Below are positions 1 through 8,694 of a DNA stretch of 64,000 nucleotides, piece by piece. Made by a program: the position numbers and the translations under genes. Numbering within the stretch: the first letter of the stretch is position 1; each line of letters begins with the position of its first letter. Location of the stretch: the NCBI GenBank assembly GCA_964424805.1, contig CAYRKH010000005.1, positions 38,257 to 102,256 of the forward strand. Reading direction: 5' to 3'. Below the pieces are notes generated by a model. That model was given only the letters and a program-made list of their open reading frames with translations. It did no database searches and was not told the origin of the DNA. The DNA comes from IDS-8 sp964424805. Its GTDB lineage: Bacteria; Pseudomonadota; Gammaproteobacteria; Steroidobacterales; Woeseiaceae.

Positions 1-1055
1 CAGTCCGGCCGGCGGTGGCTGAACTCGTCCTCGATGGTGCCGACCAGCACCTCGACGACATGGTCCAGGGTCACGAATCCCAGGATCGTCCCGTACTCGT
101 CGACGACGATCGCGAAATGCGGGTAGCCCCGCTGGAACTCCTTCAGGATGCCGGTCGCGGACATGCCGGTGCTGATCATGAGCGCGGGCTTGACCAGCGC
201 CCGCAGCTCGGCGTTGCCGGCGTTGCGATCCAGCTCGAGCACCAGGTCTTTCACGTGCAGGATGCCGAGCAGGTTGTCCGGCTCGCCTTCGTAGACGGGG
301 TAACGTGAGTAGCGGTGGCGGCGAATCGTCGCGAGAATCTGCGGCAGGGGATCGTCCACGTTCAGCGTCACCATCTCCTCGTCCGGCCGCATCACGTCGC
401 CGGCCGAGAGCTCGTCGAGCTCGAAGGCGCGCTTCAGGAGGTCGGCGGACTCGCTGCCCAGCTCGCCGTGGCGATGACTGGCCCGCAGCACCTTCTTCAG
501 CTCCGCCACCGAGTGGGCCTCTTCCACGCCCTGCACCAGGCTCACGCCCATCGCCCGGAGCAGCAGGTTGGCGCAGCGGTTCAGGAGCCAGATGAACGGG
601 TACATCAGCCAGTAGAAGCTGAACAGGGGCACGGCGGTCCACAGCGACACCGGCTCCGGCTGGCGGATCGCGAGAGACTTCGGCGCCAGCTCGCCCATGA
701 CGATGTGCAGGAAAGAGATGACGGCAAAGGCCCCGACGAACGCAATGCCGTGCACCACCTCGGGATCGGTGATGCCGAGCCACCCGAGCACCGGCTCGAT
801 CAGCCGCGCGAACGCCGGCTCGCCGATCCAGCCCAAGCCCAGCGAGGCCAGCGTGATGCCGAGCTGGCAGGCCGACAGGTATTCGTCGAGATGGGTATGA
901 ACCTTGTGGAGGATGCGCCCGCGCGGCCCGGCGGTCTCAGCCAGCTCCTCGGCTTTCGTGTACCGCAGCTTGACGATGGCGAACTCCGCCGCCACGAAAA
1001 AGGCGTTCATCAGCACGAAGACAAACGCCAGTAGTGTGAACCCGAGGTTCTCCAT
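1..1055 (-). CDS. CNNM/CorC-HlyC family membrane protein with CBS pair (C-terminus outside window)
   Basis: The first 351 or so residues of a hemolysin C/CorC-type protein are visible; the gene runs off the window start, so the C-terminal CorC_HlyC domain is not seen. The start is the ATG read leftward from 1055 (MENLGFTLLAF). Residues 1 to about 190 form the CNNM (DUF21) transmembrane domain, with a first hydrophobic helix followed by AAEFAIVKLR and a later MGELAPKS motif. From about residue 215 two CBS motifs follow (RHRYSRYPVYEG and AIVVDEYGTILGFV). Family members are inner-membrane proteins linked to magnesium or cobalt export or, in some cases, to other roles; the CBS pair usually senses adenine nucleotides. 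Substrate specificity cannot be told from this fragment. The downstream context lies outside the window. Confidence 0.9.
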   Translation of the reverse strand, partial: MENLGFTLLAFVFVLMNAFFVAAEFAIVKLRYTKAEELAETAGPRGRILHKVHTHLDEYLSACQLGITLASLGLGWIGEPAFARLIEPVLGWLGITDPEVVHGIAFVGAFAVISFLHIVMGELAPKSLAIRQPEPVSLWTAVPLFSFYWLMYPFIWLLNRCANLLLRAMGVSLVQGVEEAHSVAELKKVLRASHRHGELGSESADLLKRAFELDELSAGDVMRPDEEMVTLNVDDPLPQILATIRRHRYSRYPVYEGEPDNLLGILHVKDLVLELDRNAGNAELRALVKPALMISTGMSATGILKEFQRGYPHFAIVVDEYGTILGFVTLDHVVEVLVGTIEDEFSHRRPD

Positions 1056-1097
1056 GGACCTGCCAGTATACCGGGGGACGAACGGCGCTGTGGGAGC

Positions 1098-1153
1098 GGT
1101 AAAAGGTGTCAGGTTTATTTTCTTCTAAGAAAATAAACCTGACACCTTTTACC
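1098..1153. repeat. Perfect 27-bp palindrome, AGGTGTCAGGTTTATTTTC family
   Basis: Arms 1098-1124 and 1127-1153 are exact reverse complements separated by the two bases CT. The core AAAAGGTGTCAGGTTTATTT recurs in the second copy at 19029-19083, so this is a dispersed genomic repeat and not just a local hairpin. It lies between the divergent starts of nothing and the 3' end of the M14 gene, and is followed by short tandem CCTTTTA repeats (1150-1164). It could fold in RNA from either strand and may act as a transcription barrier. Similar palindromes are often tied to REP-associated tyrosine transposases (family knowledge), but no such gene is in this window. Confidence 0.9.
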
Positions 1154-1177
1154 TTTTACCTTTTAACAGACGCCTCG

Positions 1178-1204
1178 GCATCGCGCGCGATGCGCGCTCC
1201 TACA
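1178..1204. repeat. REP-like GC-rich repeat unit (GCGCGCTCCTACA end)
   Basis: The sequence from 1178 to 1204 ends in GCGCGCTCCTACA and matches the three units at 25126-25262, allowing a few substitutions in the central GCGCGC stretch. It sits just after the stop of the M14 peptidase gene, as is common for REP elements between genes. The unit is internally self-complementary (CGCGCGATGCGCG). Confidence 0.7.
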
Positions 1205-1213
1205 GGGGGGCGA

Positions 1214-4024
1214 TCACGGTTTCGGGGGATCCTCCAGGATGTACCGCCAGTTGAGGAGCGCGTTCCACAGGAAGCGGTAGTCGGAGTGATTCAGGTCGCG
1301 ATGCATGGGGTTGAAGTTGTACGCGATGACACGGCCCTCGCCGGCCGGCAGGTCGAGGATGGCGGGGCGGCCCTGGAGGTCGTCGCCGTTCTCCGCGCCG
1401 CCGCTGATCACGAGTTCCCCGTCTTCCTTGCCCTGCTCCTCTTCCTCGTCCGCGGGGTCGCGCTCGTCCTTGAGCTTCTTCGTGCCCCACTGCAGCACCA
1501 CGTGCTCGCGGTCCGCGCGGCGCATGTCGTAGACGGGATAGTTGCTGCGAAACGCGGACGTCAGCGCCGGGTACCCGTAGGCAATCGGATGCCGCGGCTG
1601 GGCAAAGGACACCTGCAGCTCGGAGCCGGGGGTGTTCACGTCGCTCGCGGCCGGCCAGACGCCGCGCACCAGGCCGCCTTCGAGCGCCAGCGCGGAGCCG
1701 TTGGCGAGCGTAATCAGCATGCCGCCGTCCTCGAGGAAGCGCTCGAGGTTCGCCATACCTTCCCAGCCGATGCCGCCGGTGATGTCCTCGGAGGCATTCG
1801 GCACGCCGTGACTCGGGAATTGCGCCGTCCGCGTGTAGGGCATGGGGCCCCAGCGCTTGTCGATGCCGTGGATCTGCTCCGCGAGGCCCGAATAGGTATT
1901 CCCGTAGAGGATGACGTCGTAGCGCGCGCGCAGATCGCCCGCGCGGATATCCTCGTCGCGGATGTAGTCGTACGGGATAGCCTGCTCGTCGAGCGTCAGG
2001 CGAATCCAGCCGACCGACTCGGTGTCCTCCCAGGTATGCCACAGGGCGAGACGCGGCAGCGGCGCCTCGTGCCGCTCGACCTCCGGCACGCGGCGCGCGC
2101 TTTCGAACTCCAGCGCGAGCTCCGCGGCGACGGCGTTCACGGCATCGGCAAGCCCGTCCTGCGGCGGCAGGATCCACGAGCCCGCGGGATACTCCACGCG
2201 GCCGACCTTGAACGCGCGCTCCGCGATCTCGAGGTTGAAATCGGCGAGGCGCACGCGCGCCGCGAGCAGTCCTTCCTGTCCTGTGTCGGCAAGCAGGAAA
2301 ACCGGGCCGGAGCCGTTCACGCCGCCGGTGGCGCGGTAATCGCGCGGCACCTGCACGGTTTCGACCTCGCGCACGCTCGAATCCGCAACGGGAATCGCCT
2401 CGACGCCGTAATGCACGCTCAGCGCCCACGACACGTCGTCGTAGGGCGTGAACCCGGTATCCTTGGGAAATTCCTGCGGCACGAGCAGGTCGACCGCGTA
2501 GTTGCGATACGGCTGGTCGAGCTTGATGACGAACGTCCCTTTCGGGAATTTGCCCTCTTCGATGGCGAAATCCCGGGCGGCCTGCCCGACCTCGATGCGG
2601 TGCCCGGTCAGCACGCCGATCATCTGCGCCACGCGGCGCGGGTCGCCCTGGTGCTCCGGGATGACGAAGCCGTACGGTGCCTCGTTGAGGCCCGCCTGCC
2701 AGGAGTTGTAGCCCTTCTTGTAGAAGCCGCGCAGCATGTCGGCCGCGTTCTTCGCACTGTATTCGAGGATCGCGAGGGAGCCGGTCTGCATGTAGTTCGT
2801 GTTGTTGCGCAGCGACCAGCGAACGTTCCGCTCCGGCGGCAGCGGGCGGTACCACTGCTGCGACGTCACCGGGTTGCCGGCGATGTCCTCCTGCTCGCTC
2901 TCGCGCAGCACGCGATCCAGCGTCTCGGCGGTTGCGTTGCCGAAGGTCTCGTAGCCGCGGCCGACGCTGTTGTGGTTGACCGCGACCGAATCGAGGTAAT
3001 GATGACCCCAGCCTTCACCGAAGCCCCAGGTCCAGACGCCCGGCATGCCGAAGCGCGTCATGGTCGTGATCTCGGCGAAGGCCATGGCGAACCATTCGTC
3101 GATCAGGATCGGGTCGATGTTGACGTTGAAGGGGCCGGTGCCGTTCCAGGTCTGCAGGAGCGGAATCGACTCGTGCAGGTCGTGCACGACGGTCGGGTGA
3201 TACTCGTAGAACATGCGATGCACCGCCTGGGTGATCGCAAGCGCCTTCTGGTGCGTGTCGCGGTTGTTGTCGTGAAAGACGTAATGGCCCCAGTACGGCG
3301 GCGAGCGCGGCGGCAGCGTATCGATGTCGGTCTTGCCCTTGAGATAGCGGTAGAACCAGTCGACCATCTTGTCGCGGCCGTCGGGCTCCGAGACCGGGTT
3401 GATCAGCACGATGAGCTTCTCGCGGATGTCCCTGATCATCGGCTGTTCGGAGACGGCGAGACGGTAGGCCATCTCCATGACCATCTCCGGGCTGCCGGTC
3501 TCCGTCGAGTGCAGGCCCGCATTGAAATAGTAGATCGGCCTCGCCGTCGCGATGATGGCCTCCGCTTCCTCGGGACTCGTTTTGCGAGGGTCGGCGAGCG
3601 CCGCGGTGGCCGCCTTGTACCGTTCCAGGTTGGCAAGGCCCTCTTCGTCCGCGATGGCGACCAGCAGGATGTCGCGTCCTTCCTCGGTCTTGCCGATCAC
3701 CGAGACCTGCACGCGATCGGAGGCGCGGTCCAGCTCGCGGAAGTAGCCGTAGATCTCGGAGGTCCGCGACAGCTCGCCCGCGGCGCCGGCGACGTGCCCG
3801 AGGTAGTCGGTCGGCGAAGGCACCGTCTCCGATTCCGGCACGTAGGCGACCCACGGGCTCAGGTATTTCGGCGCGGTGGTGAACGCCGCGATCGCCTCCA
3901 CGGAGCCGGGCTCGGCGGTATCGGGCGCATACGGGTTCTGCGATGACGAGGACTGCTGCGCGCCGGCAAAGGCGGCGAAGAGTAGCGCGGGCAGGGCGGC
4001 GGCGAGCGGTTTGTTGTAATTCAT
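1214..4024 (-). CDS. Secreted M14-family zinc metallopeptidase (carboxypeptidase-like)
   Basis: A 936-residue exported protein. The first 22 residues (MNYNKPLAAALPALLFAAFA...) form a signal peptide, which is why the ATG at 4024 is preferred over the in-frame ATG at 4078 (18 residues longer). The M14 zinc motif HxxE is seen at H172-E175 in NAGLHSTETGSPE, and later conserved segments include NPVSEPDGR and HDLHES. The C-terminal third, from about residue 620, looks like a flavodoxin/GATase-type (ThuA-like) fold, with VILYGN and a segment ending FLEDGGMLITLANG; such a domain follows the peptidase domain in many large bacterial M14 proteins. It probably cleaves peptides in the periplasm or outside the cell. 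The gene is transcribed away from the sodium:alanine symporter, whose start is 225 bases away, suggesting joint use of peptides and amino acids. Confidence 0.87.
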   Translation of the reverse strand: MNYNKPLAAALPALLFAAFAGAQQSSSSQNPYAPDTAEPGSVEAIAAFTTAPKYLSPWVAYVPESETVPSPTDYLGHVAGAAGELSRTSEIYGYFRELDRASDRVQVSVIGKTEEGRDILLVAIADEEGLANLERYKAATAALADPRKTSPEEAEAIIATARPIYYFNAGLHSTETGSPEMVMEMAYRLAVSEQPMIRDIREKLIVLINPVSEPDGRDKMVDWFYRYLKGKTDIDTLPPRSPPYWGHYVFHDNNRDTHQKALAITQAVHRMFYEYHPTVVHDLHESIPLLQTWNGTGPFNVNIDPILIDEWFAMAFAEITTMTRFGMPGVWTWGFGEGWGHHYLDSVAVNHNSVGRGYETFGNATAETLDRVLRESEQEDIAGNPVTSQQWYRPLPPERNVRWSLRNNTNYMQTGSLAILEYSAKNAADMLRGFYKKGYNSWQAGLNEAPYGFVIPEHQGDPRRVAQMIGVLTGHRIEVGQAARDFAIEEGKFPKGTFVIKLDQPYRNYAVDLLVPQEFPKDTGFTPYDDVSWALSVHYGVEAIPVADSSVREVETVQVPRDYRATGGVNGSGPVFLLADTGQEGLLAARVRLADFNLEIAERAFKVGRVEYPAGSWILPPQDGLADAVNAVAAELALEFESARRVPEVERHEAPLPRLALWHTWEDTESVGWIRLTLDEQAIPYDYIRDEDIRAGDLRARYDVILYGNTYSGLAEQIHGIDKRWGPMPYTRTAQFPSHGVPNASEDITGGIGWEGMANLERFLEDGGMLITLANGSALALEGGLVRGVWPAASDVNTPGSELQVSFAQPRHPIAYGYPALTSAFRSNYPVYDMRRADREHVVLQWGTKKLKDERDPADEEEEQGKEDGELVISGGAENGDDLQGRPAILDLPAGEGRVIAYNFNPMHRDLNHSDYRFLWNALLNWRYILEDPPKP

Positions 4025-4249
4025 GGTGATGGCGATTGTAGCGGCTACCGAAAACCGGCGCCCCCGCCGTTCCATCATATGTGGAAGACCGCGTCTCGCC
4101 TGCTACCGTGGATTGCAGCGCGCCGCCCCAAGGGTGGACCTCACTGTCCCGAGCCCGCATCATACGCGGTCACTCACGCCAGGCCCGCCGCCGAAAAACC
4201 CGTGAAAAGGCGCGGCTGAGCCGTACAACCCGCGGGGGGATAGCACTCG
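4025..4249. promoter_or_regulatory. Divergent intergenic region between M14 peptidase and symporter
   Basis: This 225-base gap must hold the promoters of both divergent genes. A purine-rich GGGGGGA precedes the symporter start. On the minus strand TACAAT occurs close to the peptidase start and could be a -10 element, but no clear -35 box or operator was recognised, so exact promoter positions are not claimed. Confidence 0.4.
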
Positions 4250-5893
4250 ATGCGCTCGATTTACACCATCATCTTCCTTTCACTGCTCGCCGCGGCAGCC
4301 GCGGCGGCCGAGCCCGCGGGCCACCCTGCCATCGTGGCCCAGGCCGTAGCGGAAGCTGACGGCACACCGTCGATCCTGGTGCGGGAGGAAGCCCCCGAAG
4401 GGGTGATGGAGATCGCGGACAAGGCGATGGGCGCGGTGAACACAGTGGTCGGCGCGGTCCTGTTCTTCGACGTCGCGTTCTGGGACGACACGGTGACGCT
4501 GCCGTTCATCGTGATGTGGCTGGTGGCGGCCGGCGTTTTCCTCACGTTTCGCATGGGATTTTTCAACATCCGCGGCTTCCGGCACGCGATCGCGCTCGTG
4601 CGCGGCAAGTACACCGATCCGAGCGAGCCGGGTGACGTCTCGCATTTCCAGGCGCTGAGCTGCGCCCTCTCCGCAACCGTCGGCCTCGGCAACATCGCCG
4701 GCGTCGCGATCGCGGTTGCGCTGGGCGGGCCCGGTGCGACGTTCTGGATGATCGTGGCCGGCCTGATCGGCATGACCACCAAGTTCTCGGAATGCACGCT
4801 TGCGCTGATGTACCGGGAGTTTCGCGCCGACAGCCGTGTGCTCGGCGGCCCCGTGCAATACCTGTCGAAAGGTTTCGCGGAAAGAGGCATGCCGCGCCTC
4901 GGCAAGGGGCTGGCAGTCCTGTTCGCCTTTTTGTGCATCGGCGGGTCCATCGCCGGCGGCAACGCGTTCCAGGTGAACCAGTCCATGAACGCGGTCCAGG
5001 AATCGTTACCCGGACTGCAGAACTGGGTCTACGGCGCGATCATGACGACCCTGGTCGGTATCGTCATCATCGGCGGCATCCGCCGGATTGCGAACGTGGC
5101 CGGCAAGGTCGTGCCGTTCATGGCGATCTTCTATGTCCTTGCCTGCCTCGTCGTGATCATGACCAACGTCGAACTGGTGCCTGCCGCGTTCGCCGCGATC
5201 TTCACGGAAGCCTTTTCACCCGACGCGGCGTTCGGCGGCGCCGTCGGCGTTCTCGTCGTCGGGTTCCAGCGCGCGGCGTTCTCCAACGAAGCGGGTTCCG
5301 GATCAGCGGCCATTGCGCACTCCGCCGCAAAAACCAGCTACCCGGTTCGGGAGGGCACGGTGGCCCTGCTCGAACCCTTCATCGATACGGTGATCATCTG
5401 CACCATGACCGCGTTGGTCATCAGCATTACCGGGGCCTACAACAACCCCGAATACGCGGATGTCATCCAGACGGCCCAGGGCGCCGCGCTCACCTCGCGC
5501 GCCTTCGGCGAGCACATCGCGTGGTTCCCGTACGTACTCTCGCTTGCCGTGTTCCTGTTTGCGTATTCGACGATGCTGTCATGGTCCTACTACGGCGAAC
5601 GATGCGCGGTATGGCTGTTCGGGGAGCGCGCATCCAACTACTACAAGGCGCTGTTCCTGACGTTCACGTTCCTCGGCTCGGTCATCACGGCGATCAACGT
5701 GCTGGCCTTCGGCGACCTGATGATCCTCGGCATGTGCCTGCCGAACCTGATCGGCGTGTACCTGCTGCACGGCAAGGTCAGGGAGGCGCTGAAGGATTAC
5801 TGGCGGCGCTACAAGGCGGGAGAGTTCGAAGTGCTCGGGGCGCAGGCGCCCGTCGGCGCCAAGGCTGCCGCGGCCGCTGACACCGACGGCTGA
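4250..5893 (+). CDS. Sodium:alanine symporter (AGCS family)
   Basis: A 547-residue polytopic inner-membrane symporter of the alanine-or-glycine:cation symporter family. The AGCS signature is clear around residues 128-165: SHFQALSCALSATVGLGNIAGV followed closely by GGPGATFWM. About ten further hydrophobic segments follow, including the FQRAAFSNEAGSGSAAIAHSAAKT stretch typical of the family (broken here only for description). The protein begins with a signal-like hydrophobic stretch and about 50 polar residues before the first core helix, longer than AlsT/DagA-type members. It would import alanine, glycine or a related amino acid with sodium. The gene is divergent from the M14 peptidase and its 3' end overlaps the convergent M23 gene by 85 bases. 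Confidence 0.93.
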   Translation: MRSIYTIIFLSLLAAAAAAAEPAGHPAIVAQAVAEADGTPSILVREEAPEGVMEIADKAMGAVNTVVGAVLFFDVAFWDDTVTLPFIVMWLVAAGVFLTFRMGFFNIRGFRHAIALVRGKYTDPSEPGDVSHFQALSCALSATVGLGNIAGVAIAVALGGPGATFWMIVAGLIGMTTKFSECTLALMYREFRADSRVLGGPVQYLSKGFAERGMPRLGKGLAVLFAFLCIGGSIAGGNAFQVNQSMNAVQESLPGLQNWVYGAIMTTLVGIVIIGGIRRIANVAGKVVPFMAIFYVLACLVVIMTNVELVPAAFAAIFTEAFSPDAAFGGAVGVLVVGFQRAAFSNEAGSGSAAIAHSAAKTSYPVREGTVALLEPFIDTVIICTMTALVISITGAYNNPEYADVIQTAQGAALTSRAFGEHIAWFPYVLSLAVFLFAYSTMLSWSYYGERCAVWLFGERASNYYKALFLTFTFLGSVITAINVLAFGDLMILGMCLPNLIGVYLLHGKVREALKDYWRRYKAGEFEVLGAQAPVGAKAAAAADTDG

Positions 5894-7119
5894 GGTTCTG
5901 CCGTCGGGCCGCGTGCGGCCGGTTCCGCGTCGCTCCCCGGAAAAGTGACCACGGCGTTCGGGCCGGGCCGCTCGCGGCTTCGCATCGTATTCACGGCGGA
6001 GCCGGCGGGCGTCCACGGGGCGGACCCGAGGTCATCGAAGTTCTCGTAGGCGCCGAGCAGCTCGAACCGGTCCAGCACGAACGGCATGCCCTCCGCACCC
6101 AGCGGCGAGTTCGCGTCCGCGACGTGGAAGTGCAGGTGCGGCCCGGTGGATTGTCCCGTGAAGCCCAGGGCACCGATCACCTGCCCTGCCTGCACCTGCT
6201 CGCCGGCTTCGACCCGGATGCTGCCCGGTTGCAGGTGCTCGTAGAACACGAAACGTCCCTGTCCGACGTCGAGGGCCACGTAGTTTCCGGTGGCATCCTC
6301 GGGCGGGTGTTTCGGGTGCCCCGAGAGCGTTTCACTTTCCGCGAAGTCGTCGCGCACGGCGGCCACGGTGCCGTCGGCCACGGCGAGCACGTCGGCGCCG
6401 TAGCCCAGCCAGTTGCGGGTCCGGTCGGCATCGCCGTCGGCCAGGCGGCCGTCGCGGTCGACCCGGATCCAGTCGATCGCATGGCGGCCCGGTATCCTGG
6501 CCTCGCCGTCCACGGCATAGATGACGCGCCGATGCCCGCGCGGCCAGCCGGGATCGTAAACCGCCACCCACGGGCCGCCGCGCAGGGGCGGCGACAGCAC
6601 GAGCGGCGATTCCTCCCTTACCGGCACCGCGGCGCCGCGTGCGGTTCTCGTATCGTCGTTCTCCGTTACCGCAAACGTCACGCGATGCTCGAGATTTTCC
6701 GGCAGCGCGGCGTCGTGAAGCCGGAGCTCGATGTAGACGACGCCCGTGGAGCCCGGCGCGAACAGGCTCGTATCGGAATCGGCCCGCAGGTCCGGGCGGA
6801 ACAGGCGTTGCGGGAGCTCGGCGGCGCCGAGGATCATGTAAGCGTCAGCGGCACCGGCCGCCGTGACCTCGAGCTTTGCCAGCCGGAGCGGATGCTCGCT
6901 GACGTTGGCCAGGTGCAGCTCGTAAACAAGGTGCAGGGAGTCCGCAACCGGTACCGGCGTCGGCGGCACCGGGACCCGCAGGCCGAACGTTTGCGTGAGG
7001 CCGCACTCCGCGGCCGTGAGCAGGAGGGCCAGCAGAACGGCCGCACCCGTCCGGCGCCGCAGTGCAGTTGGCGCGGAACGGAATCCGCATGGGGTGTCTT
7101 GGAGGATTTCCCGACGCAT
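5809..7119 (-). CDS. Exported M23 (LytM-type) metallopeptidase
   Basis: A 436-residue protein. The ATG at 7119 gives an N-terminus with a hydrophobic segment at residues 25-38 ending near a cysteine (AAECG), so it is a lipoprotein or a signal-peptide protein. Residues 50-180 form a beta-rich region, and residues 205-345 are the M23 domain: RHAIDW (H213, D216), a central H295 in YEHLQPG, and the zinc HxH motif in GPHLHFH (H328, H330). All expected ligands appear present, so it is likely an active murein endopeptidase or related peptidase. The last 85 bases overlap the symporter gene on the other strand, encoding a low-complexity Ala/Pro tail, so the true functional end may be earlier than the stop. 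An in-frame upstream extension to 7362 would run into tRNA-Thr and is rejected. Confidence 0.82.
   Translation of the reverse strand: MRREILQDTPCGFRSAPTALRRRTGAAVLLALLLTAAECGLTQTFGLRVPVPPTPVPVADSLHLVYELHLANVSEHPLRLAKLEVTAAGAADAYMILGAAELPQRLFRPDLRADSDTSLFAPGSTGVVYIELRLHDAALPENLEHRVTFAVTENDDTRTARGAAVPVREESPLVLSPPLRGGPWVAVYDPGWPRGHRRVIYAVDGEARIPGRHAIDWIRVDRDGRLADGDADRTRNWLGYGADVLAVADGTVAAVRDDFAESETLSGHPKHPPEDATGNYVALDVGQGRFVFYEHLQPGSIRVEAGEQVQAGQVIGALGFTGQSTGPHLHFHVADANSPLGAEGMPFVLDRFELLGAYENFDDLGSAPWTPAGSAVNTMRSRERPGPNAVVTFPGSDAEPAARGPTAEPQPSVSAAAAALAPTGACAPSTSNSPAL
5883..5907. terminator. Hairpin at the convergent symporter/M23 junction
   Basis: CCGACGGC at 5883-5890 pairs with GCCGTCGG at 5900-5907 across a nine-base loop containing the symporter stop codon. 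No T-run follows on either strand, so it may only weaken read-through and is not a standard intrinsic terminator. Confidence 0.35.
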
Positions 7120-7323
7120 CGGGAATACGTTACAGGTTTCCGGCCGGTAGGGGCTGTTGCTCGACCGACGAGGCCGTGCGCGCGCACGCGCGCCGCGAGC
7201 TCCGGGTCCGGCGCAAGTGTACCGGGATGGAAACTCGCTGCTTAAGCCGAGCGCCGCGCGCAACATCGCTCTGATGGCGGCGAGTGATCGGCGGTTCGCT
7301 TCTCCGCCCTGTTGAGAGGGTGG

Positions 7324-7399
7324 TGGTGCCGGATAGGTGACTCGAACACCTGACCCCATCATTACGAATGATGTGCTCTACCAACTGAGCTAATCCGGC
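7324..7399 (-). tRNA. tRNA-Thr (anticodon CGT)
   Basis: Read on the minus strand, a 76-base cloverleaf begins GCCGGATTAGCTCAG and ends in encoded CCA at 7324-7326. The acceptor arms GCCGGAT and ATCCGGC pair perfectly. The anticodon loop TTCGTAA carries CGT, which reads ACG threonine codons. The T-arm has GTTCGAGTC. Confidence 0.97.
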
Positions 7400-7445
7400 A
7401 GGGGCGGGCGAGTATACCGTCGCCGCGGGCCACGGACCAGCCGGC

Positions 7446-7856
7446 TCAGGCCGTATCTTTGTCGCGGACCCGGATCAGCACTTCCACGCTTTCCTGCTCG
7501 GTGCCGGCGGGCAGCGGCGGGAGGTTCATGATGCGGACCTGGTCGGCCGGGATGTCGGAAAGCTCGCCCGTGCCCACGTTATAGAAGTGATGATGCGCAT
7601 GGGTAGTGGAGTCGTAATACCGGCGGTTGGAGTCCACGGCGAGCTCCCGGACGAGGCCCCGCTCGCCGAACAGCTTCAGGGTGTTGTACACGGTGGCCTT
7701 GGACACGCGGCTGCCGGCCGCGCGCAGCCGCTCGAGGATCTGGTCCGCCGACAGGTGCTGCGGGCGTTCCAGCAGCACGGCCGCCACTTCGAGCCGCTGC
7801 GGCGTCGGCTGGACGCCGTGACGCTTCAGTCTGTCGAGGATGTCCGGAGTGGACAT
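7446..7856 (-). CDS. Fur-superfamily regulator without cysteines (Irr-like metal site)
   Basis: A 136-residue ferric uptake regulator family protein. The N-terminal winged helix shows QPTPQRLEVAAVLLE and the recognition helix SKATVYNTLKLF. The dimerisation/metal domain begins with DSTTHAHHHFYNVGTGEL, which keeps the HHHFY element. The protein has no cysteine, so it lacks the CxxC structural zinc site of Fur, Zur and PerR. That, with the HxHHH cluster, resembles the Irr group, which responds to haem or iron, but this assignment is inference. It lies directly after tRNA-Thr on the same strand and is divergent from the pilin cluster 200 bases away. Confidence 0.88.
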   Translation of the reverse strand: MSTPDILDRLKRHGVQPTPQRLEVAAVLLERPQHLSADQILERLRAAGSRVSKATVYNTLKLFGERGLVRELAVDSNRRYYDSTTHAHHHFYNVGTGELSDIPADQVRIMNLPPLPAGTEQESVEVLIRVRDKDTA

Positions 7857-8057
7857 ACGCGGTTCCCAGGGCTTTGTCGCCAGTTATCAGTCGGTTGCAG
7901 AGTATAGACTAATTCCGGCCGGGAATTCTCCGCCCGCGCTGGTATTGCGCCCCCGCCCCTCCGCCGAGAAACCCCCGAAACGGCGCGGAAATGGCCGCTC
8001 CAGCCGGCGCGCAGGGCCGTTAGCCTCCCCTTGTACACCGGGACAGGGAGGTCCGGC
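7857..8057. promoter_or_regulatory. Divergent region between Fur-family gene and pilin cluster
   Basis: About 200 bases that must drive both directions. GGGAGG at 8046-8051 is the ribosome binding site of the first pilin gene. On the minus strand, TATACT about 50 bases before the Fur-family ATG is a possible -10 element. No inverted repeat resembling a canonical Fur box could be identified with confidence. Confidence 0.4.
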
Positions 8058-8597
8058 ATGCCGGGACGGCGGCGCACCCGCGGCTACTCGCTTTACGAGC
8101 TCCTGACGACGCTCGCGATCGCGGCGCTGGTGCTCACGATCGGCCTGCCCTCCTTCGGCGGGTTGGTGGCCGACAGGCGGCTGCGCGCCGAGACGGACGC
8201 GCTGTTCCACGCCGTGCACCTGGCGCGCAAGGAATCGATCGTGCGCCGCCGCGAGGTCACGCTCTGCCCGAGCGGCGACGGTAAGTCCTGCAGCGGCGGC
8301 ACGGACTGGTCGGCGGGCTGGATCCTGTTCGTGAACGCGGACGGCGACGGGCCCGCGCAGGTGGACGCCGGTGAACCGATCCTGGCCGGGCGGCGCGTGG
8401 ATGAACGGGTCCGGATCGATGCCAACCGGCAGGCCTTCACGCTGCGTACGACGCGCCGGCGCGCGACCACCGGGACCCTGGTCGTCTGCGACCGCCGGCA
8501 GGGTGCGGAGGCGCGCGCCGTGGTCGTCAGCTACACGGGAAGGCCGCGCGTCGCCCGCGAGGACCGGCGCGGCGACGCCTACGCCTGTGGGGATTAA
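8058..8597 (+). CDS. GspH/FimT-type minor pseudopilin, copy 1
   Basis: A 179-residue type IV minor pilin. The ATG at 8058 is preceded by GGGAGG at a six-base gap, which decides against an in-frame start nine codons upstream. The prepilin motif RGYSLYELLTTLAIAALVL is a class III leader: cleavage before Y, with conserved E5 and the hydrophobic helix. The C-terminal part contains the GspH-like FVNADGDG and a cysteine pair. It would be processed by PilD and help initiate pilus assembly. First gene of a cluster with a second FimT copy, pilV, pilW, pilX, pilY1 and pilE. Confidence 0.88.
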   Translation: MPGRRRTRGYSLYELLTTLAIAALVLTIGLPSFGGLVADRRLRAETDALFHAVHLARKESIVRRREVTLCPSGDGKSCSGGTDWSAGWILFVNADGDGPAQVDAGEPILAGRRVDERVRIDANRQAFTLRTTRRRATTGTLVVCDRRQGAEARAVVVSYTGRPRVAREDRRGDAYACGD

Positions 8598-8694
8598 GTT
8601 AAATGGCCGGCGGTCCCGATACCGCTCATCGGTGCCCACTGGCCGCTCGTCGGATAGCGCCGGAAACGGCGCGCAGGCCCCGTATATTCGCGGC

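Noticed and set aside
1106..3946. A 946-codon open frame on the plus strand opposite the M14 gene
   Set aside because: Its composition is low-complexity Arg/Ala/Val, it has no recognisable motif and it mirrors the reading frame of the real M14 gene. Long antisense frames are expected in GC-rich coding DNA.
7120..7362. Longer M23 protein starting at 7362
   Set aside because: The extra codons would overlap tRNA-Thr and encode Arg-rich sequence with no signal peptide.
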